Assembly (NCBI GenBank): GCA_031265015.1
Contig: JAISDG010000009.1
Coordinates: forward strand, 1 to 6,007
DNA length: 6,007 bases
Direction: 5' to 3'
Origin: Spirochaetaceae bacterium
Lineage (GTDB): Bacteria > Spirochaetota > Spirochaetia > Treponematales > Breznakiellaceae
Made by a program: the position numbers and the translations under genes. Positions 4,936 through 6,007 of this stretch are shown here, in pieces (positions within the stretch are counted from its first letter, which is position 1; every line of letters starts with the position of its first letter). The notes below the pieces were generated by a model. The model saw only the letters and a list, made by a program, of their open reading frames with translations, had not been told where the DNA came from and did not search any database.

Positions 4936-6007
4936 TCAAACGGGGCCTTTTCTCAAGAACCTGACAAGTTGTTCCGGACTTGTTCCGGCAATTTCCCTGC
5001 CCGGATCCGCTTCGTATCCATGGCGCAGATAAAAGAGCCGGCACTCGGCGGGTTTTCCAAAGATGTCTTCTACCGCCCTTTTATATAGAGCCAGCTGACC
5101 AATGTGGCGGGTAATGTCTTCGTTCCTGTCGGTTTTAAAATCAACCACATAGAAAACACCGCCGTGTTCAAATAACAGATCTATTCTTCCCGAGACGATC
5201 ACGGCCTTTTCTGTTCCCTCTCCGCAGTCTACCGCGGTCAGCACGGGATATTCCGTCCGTAAGAAAGGCGCGGCCAGGGCTTTACGGCCCAAGCCGGAAC
5301 CGAAAAATCCCTCTACCATGAGAGAAGCGGCCTCTTTTACGGCGGCGGCTTTTTTTTCATCGCCGATAACCGCGGCAAACCGGGGAGGGATACGGGGCGC
5401 TTGACCGTTAAAGCGGGACTCGATAAATCCGTGTACAATAATGCCGAAGTCTTCGGCGGAAAGGTCCCCGAATTCCGGTTCCCTGGAATCCAGGGACATG
5501 CCCGGAATTTTCCCGGCCGGCAGTACGGGTTCCGGTTCGGCAAAATCAAACTCGCCCTGCGCCGGTGTACCGGCGGGTTTTGTCCCGGCCGGAAGGGCGG
5601 GCTTCGCCGCGGCGGGAACATGGACAGGTTTCTCCCCGGCCAGCTCTCTCTCCGTCCCGGGAATCTTAAGACTGCCGGCCGCCACAATGCCGGGCGCACG
5701 GTGATGGGGAGGAAAGCCGGGCATGGCGGCATAGTCCGGCCGCATCCGGAAGGCCGCTTCTTTCATGCCCAGAGAGCCATCGTTTGTTCCTCCGCCCAGA
5801 CGCCGCGCCAGATTCTGTATTACCCCGTAATCAAAATTATAGATCGGCTCAACAGAATAAAGAGAATTGTCCAGTTCAAGTTTCGGCAAAATCCGCAGAA
5901 AACTGATCGAAGCCAGATCTCTTCTGCTCCGGTACTGTTCATACCGCTCCACAATAAATTCTTCATAACTGCCGAAAGTGCCGGGGTTAAGCTGGGCCTG
6001 TTCCGTA
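4936..6007 (-). CDS. AddA/RecB-type helicase-nuclease, C-terminal part, 5' end outside window
   Basis: The frame is open to the right edge, so only the last 356 residues are visible; the GTG at 5952 is internal. Numbering from that GTG, residues about 168-315 form a PD-(D/E)XK nuclease domain of the RecB/AddA type: H174 in FGIIVHGFIE, D258 in GRIDLLFEHGG, D271 and K273 in VVDFKTDR, and Q286/Y290 in HIGQLALYKRA. All expected catalytic residues are present. The first part (1-60) would be the end of the UvrD-type helicase region, joined by a Pro/Ala/Gly-rich linker (about 95-150). In the family the enzyme unwinds and trims double-strand DNA ends for recombination. AddA fits slightly better than RecB because of the KTDR and QLALY forms, but helicase motifs are outside the window, so no symbol is given. 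The TGA at 4936 lies just upstream of the pstS control region; no AddB or other partner is seen downstream. Confidence 0.85.
   Translation of the reverse strand, partial: TEQAQLNPGTFGSYEEFIVERYEQYRSRRDLASISFLRILPKLELDNSLYSVEPIYNFDYGVIQNLARRLGGGTNDGSLGMKEAAFRMRPDYAAMPGFPPHHRAPGIVAAGSLKIPGTERELAGEKPVHVPAAAKPALPAGTKPAGTPAQGEFDFAEPEPVLPAGKIPGMSLDSREPEFGDLSAEDFGIIVHGFIESRFNGQAPRIPPRFAAVIGDEKKAAAVKEAASLMVEGFFGSGLGRKALAAPFLRTEYPVLTAVDCGEGTEKAVIVSGRIDLLFEHGGVFYVVDFKTDRNEDITRHIGQLALYKRAVEDIFGKPAECRLFYLRHGYEADPGREIAGTSPEQLVRFLRKGPV

Noticed and set aside
4936..5952. GTG at 5952 as the start of a stand-alone nuclease
   Set aside because: The same frame stays open to the window edge with sensible protein sequence, and no ribosome binding site precedes the GTG.
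1..6007. CRISPR arrays, tRNA or rRNA genes, insertion sequences
   Set aside because: No regularly spaced short repeats, cloverleaf-like sequences, rRNA motifs, transposase motifs or terminal inverted repeats were seen on either strand.

Overview
The window looks like chromosomal DNA from a spirochaete, most plausibly a Treponema-type organism of roughly 50% GC such as the termite-gut treponemes. The pointers are a very long heptad-repeat protein of the spirochaete 'SpiroCoCo' type at the left edge, a lipoprotein with a loose spirochaete-like lipobox, and the general protein flavour. This assignment is inference from family knowledge; no rRNA or other strong phylogenetic marker is present.

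Layout. On the + strand (1-1582) lie the C-terminal 411 residues of a large coiled-coil protein with a small helix-turn-helix-like tail, followed 3 bp later by a 113-residue protein with two membrane segments and a charged cytoplasmic-type tail. All other genes are on the - strand. Reading right to left they are: the 3' part of an AddA/RecB-type helicase-nuclease (4936 to the right edge); pstS, a periplasmic phosphate-binding protein (4028-4840), with a well-formed Pho-box-like array in front of it; a 208-bp gap with hairpins; a DeoR-family regulator (3052-3819) with its own promoter; an endonuclease III of the archaeal/NTHL1-like kind (2349 to about 3047); and a 233-residue lipoprotein of unknown function (1589-2290) with its own sigma70-like promoter inside the end of nth. 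The + and - gene groups converge with only 6 bp between stop codons.

How the genes relate. The deoR-nth pair is tightly packed and probably co-transcribed, while the lipoprotein may be both read through from it and driven by its own promoter. Two genes (the nuclease subunit and nth) serve DNA repair, pstS serves phosphate uptake, and the coiled-coil/membrane pair may be structural. I see no single pathway joining them and no mobile element, CRISPR array, rRNA or tRNA.

Most noteworthy: (1) four hexamers on an exact 11-bp period upstream of pstS, the architecture of a PhoB/PhoP box; (2) the start of nth, where a strong ribosome binding site leads to a GTG whose frame ends after three codons, while the nth frame has no ATG, GTG or TTG in the right place; (3) a near-identical 46-bp repeat, exactly 252 bp (84 residues, 12 heptads) apart, in the coiled-coil gene. 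I do not see convincing evidence of a wholly new biological system.
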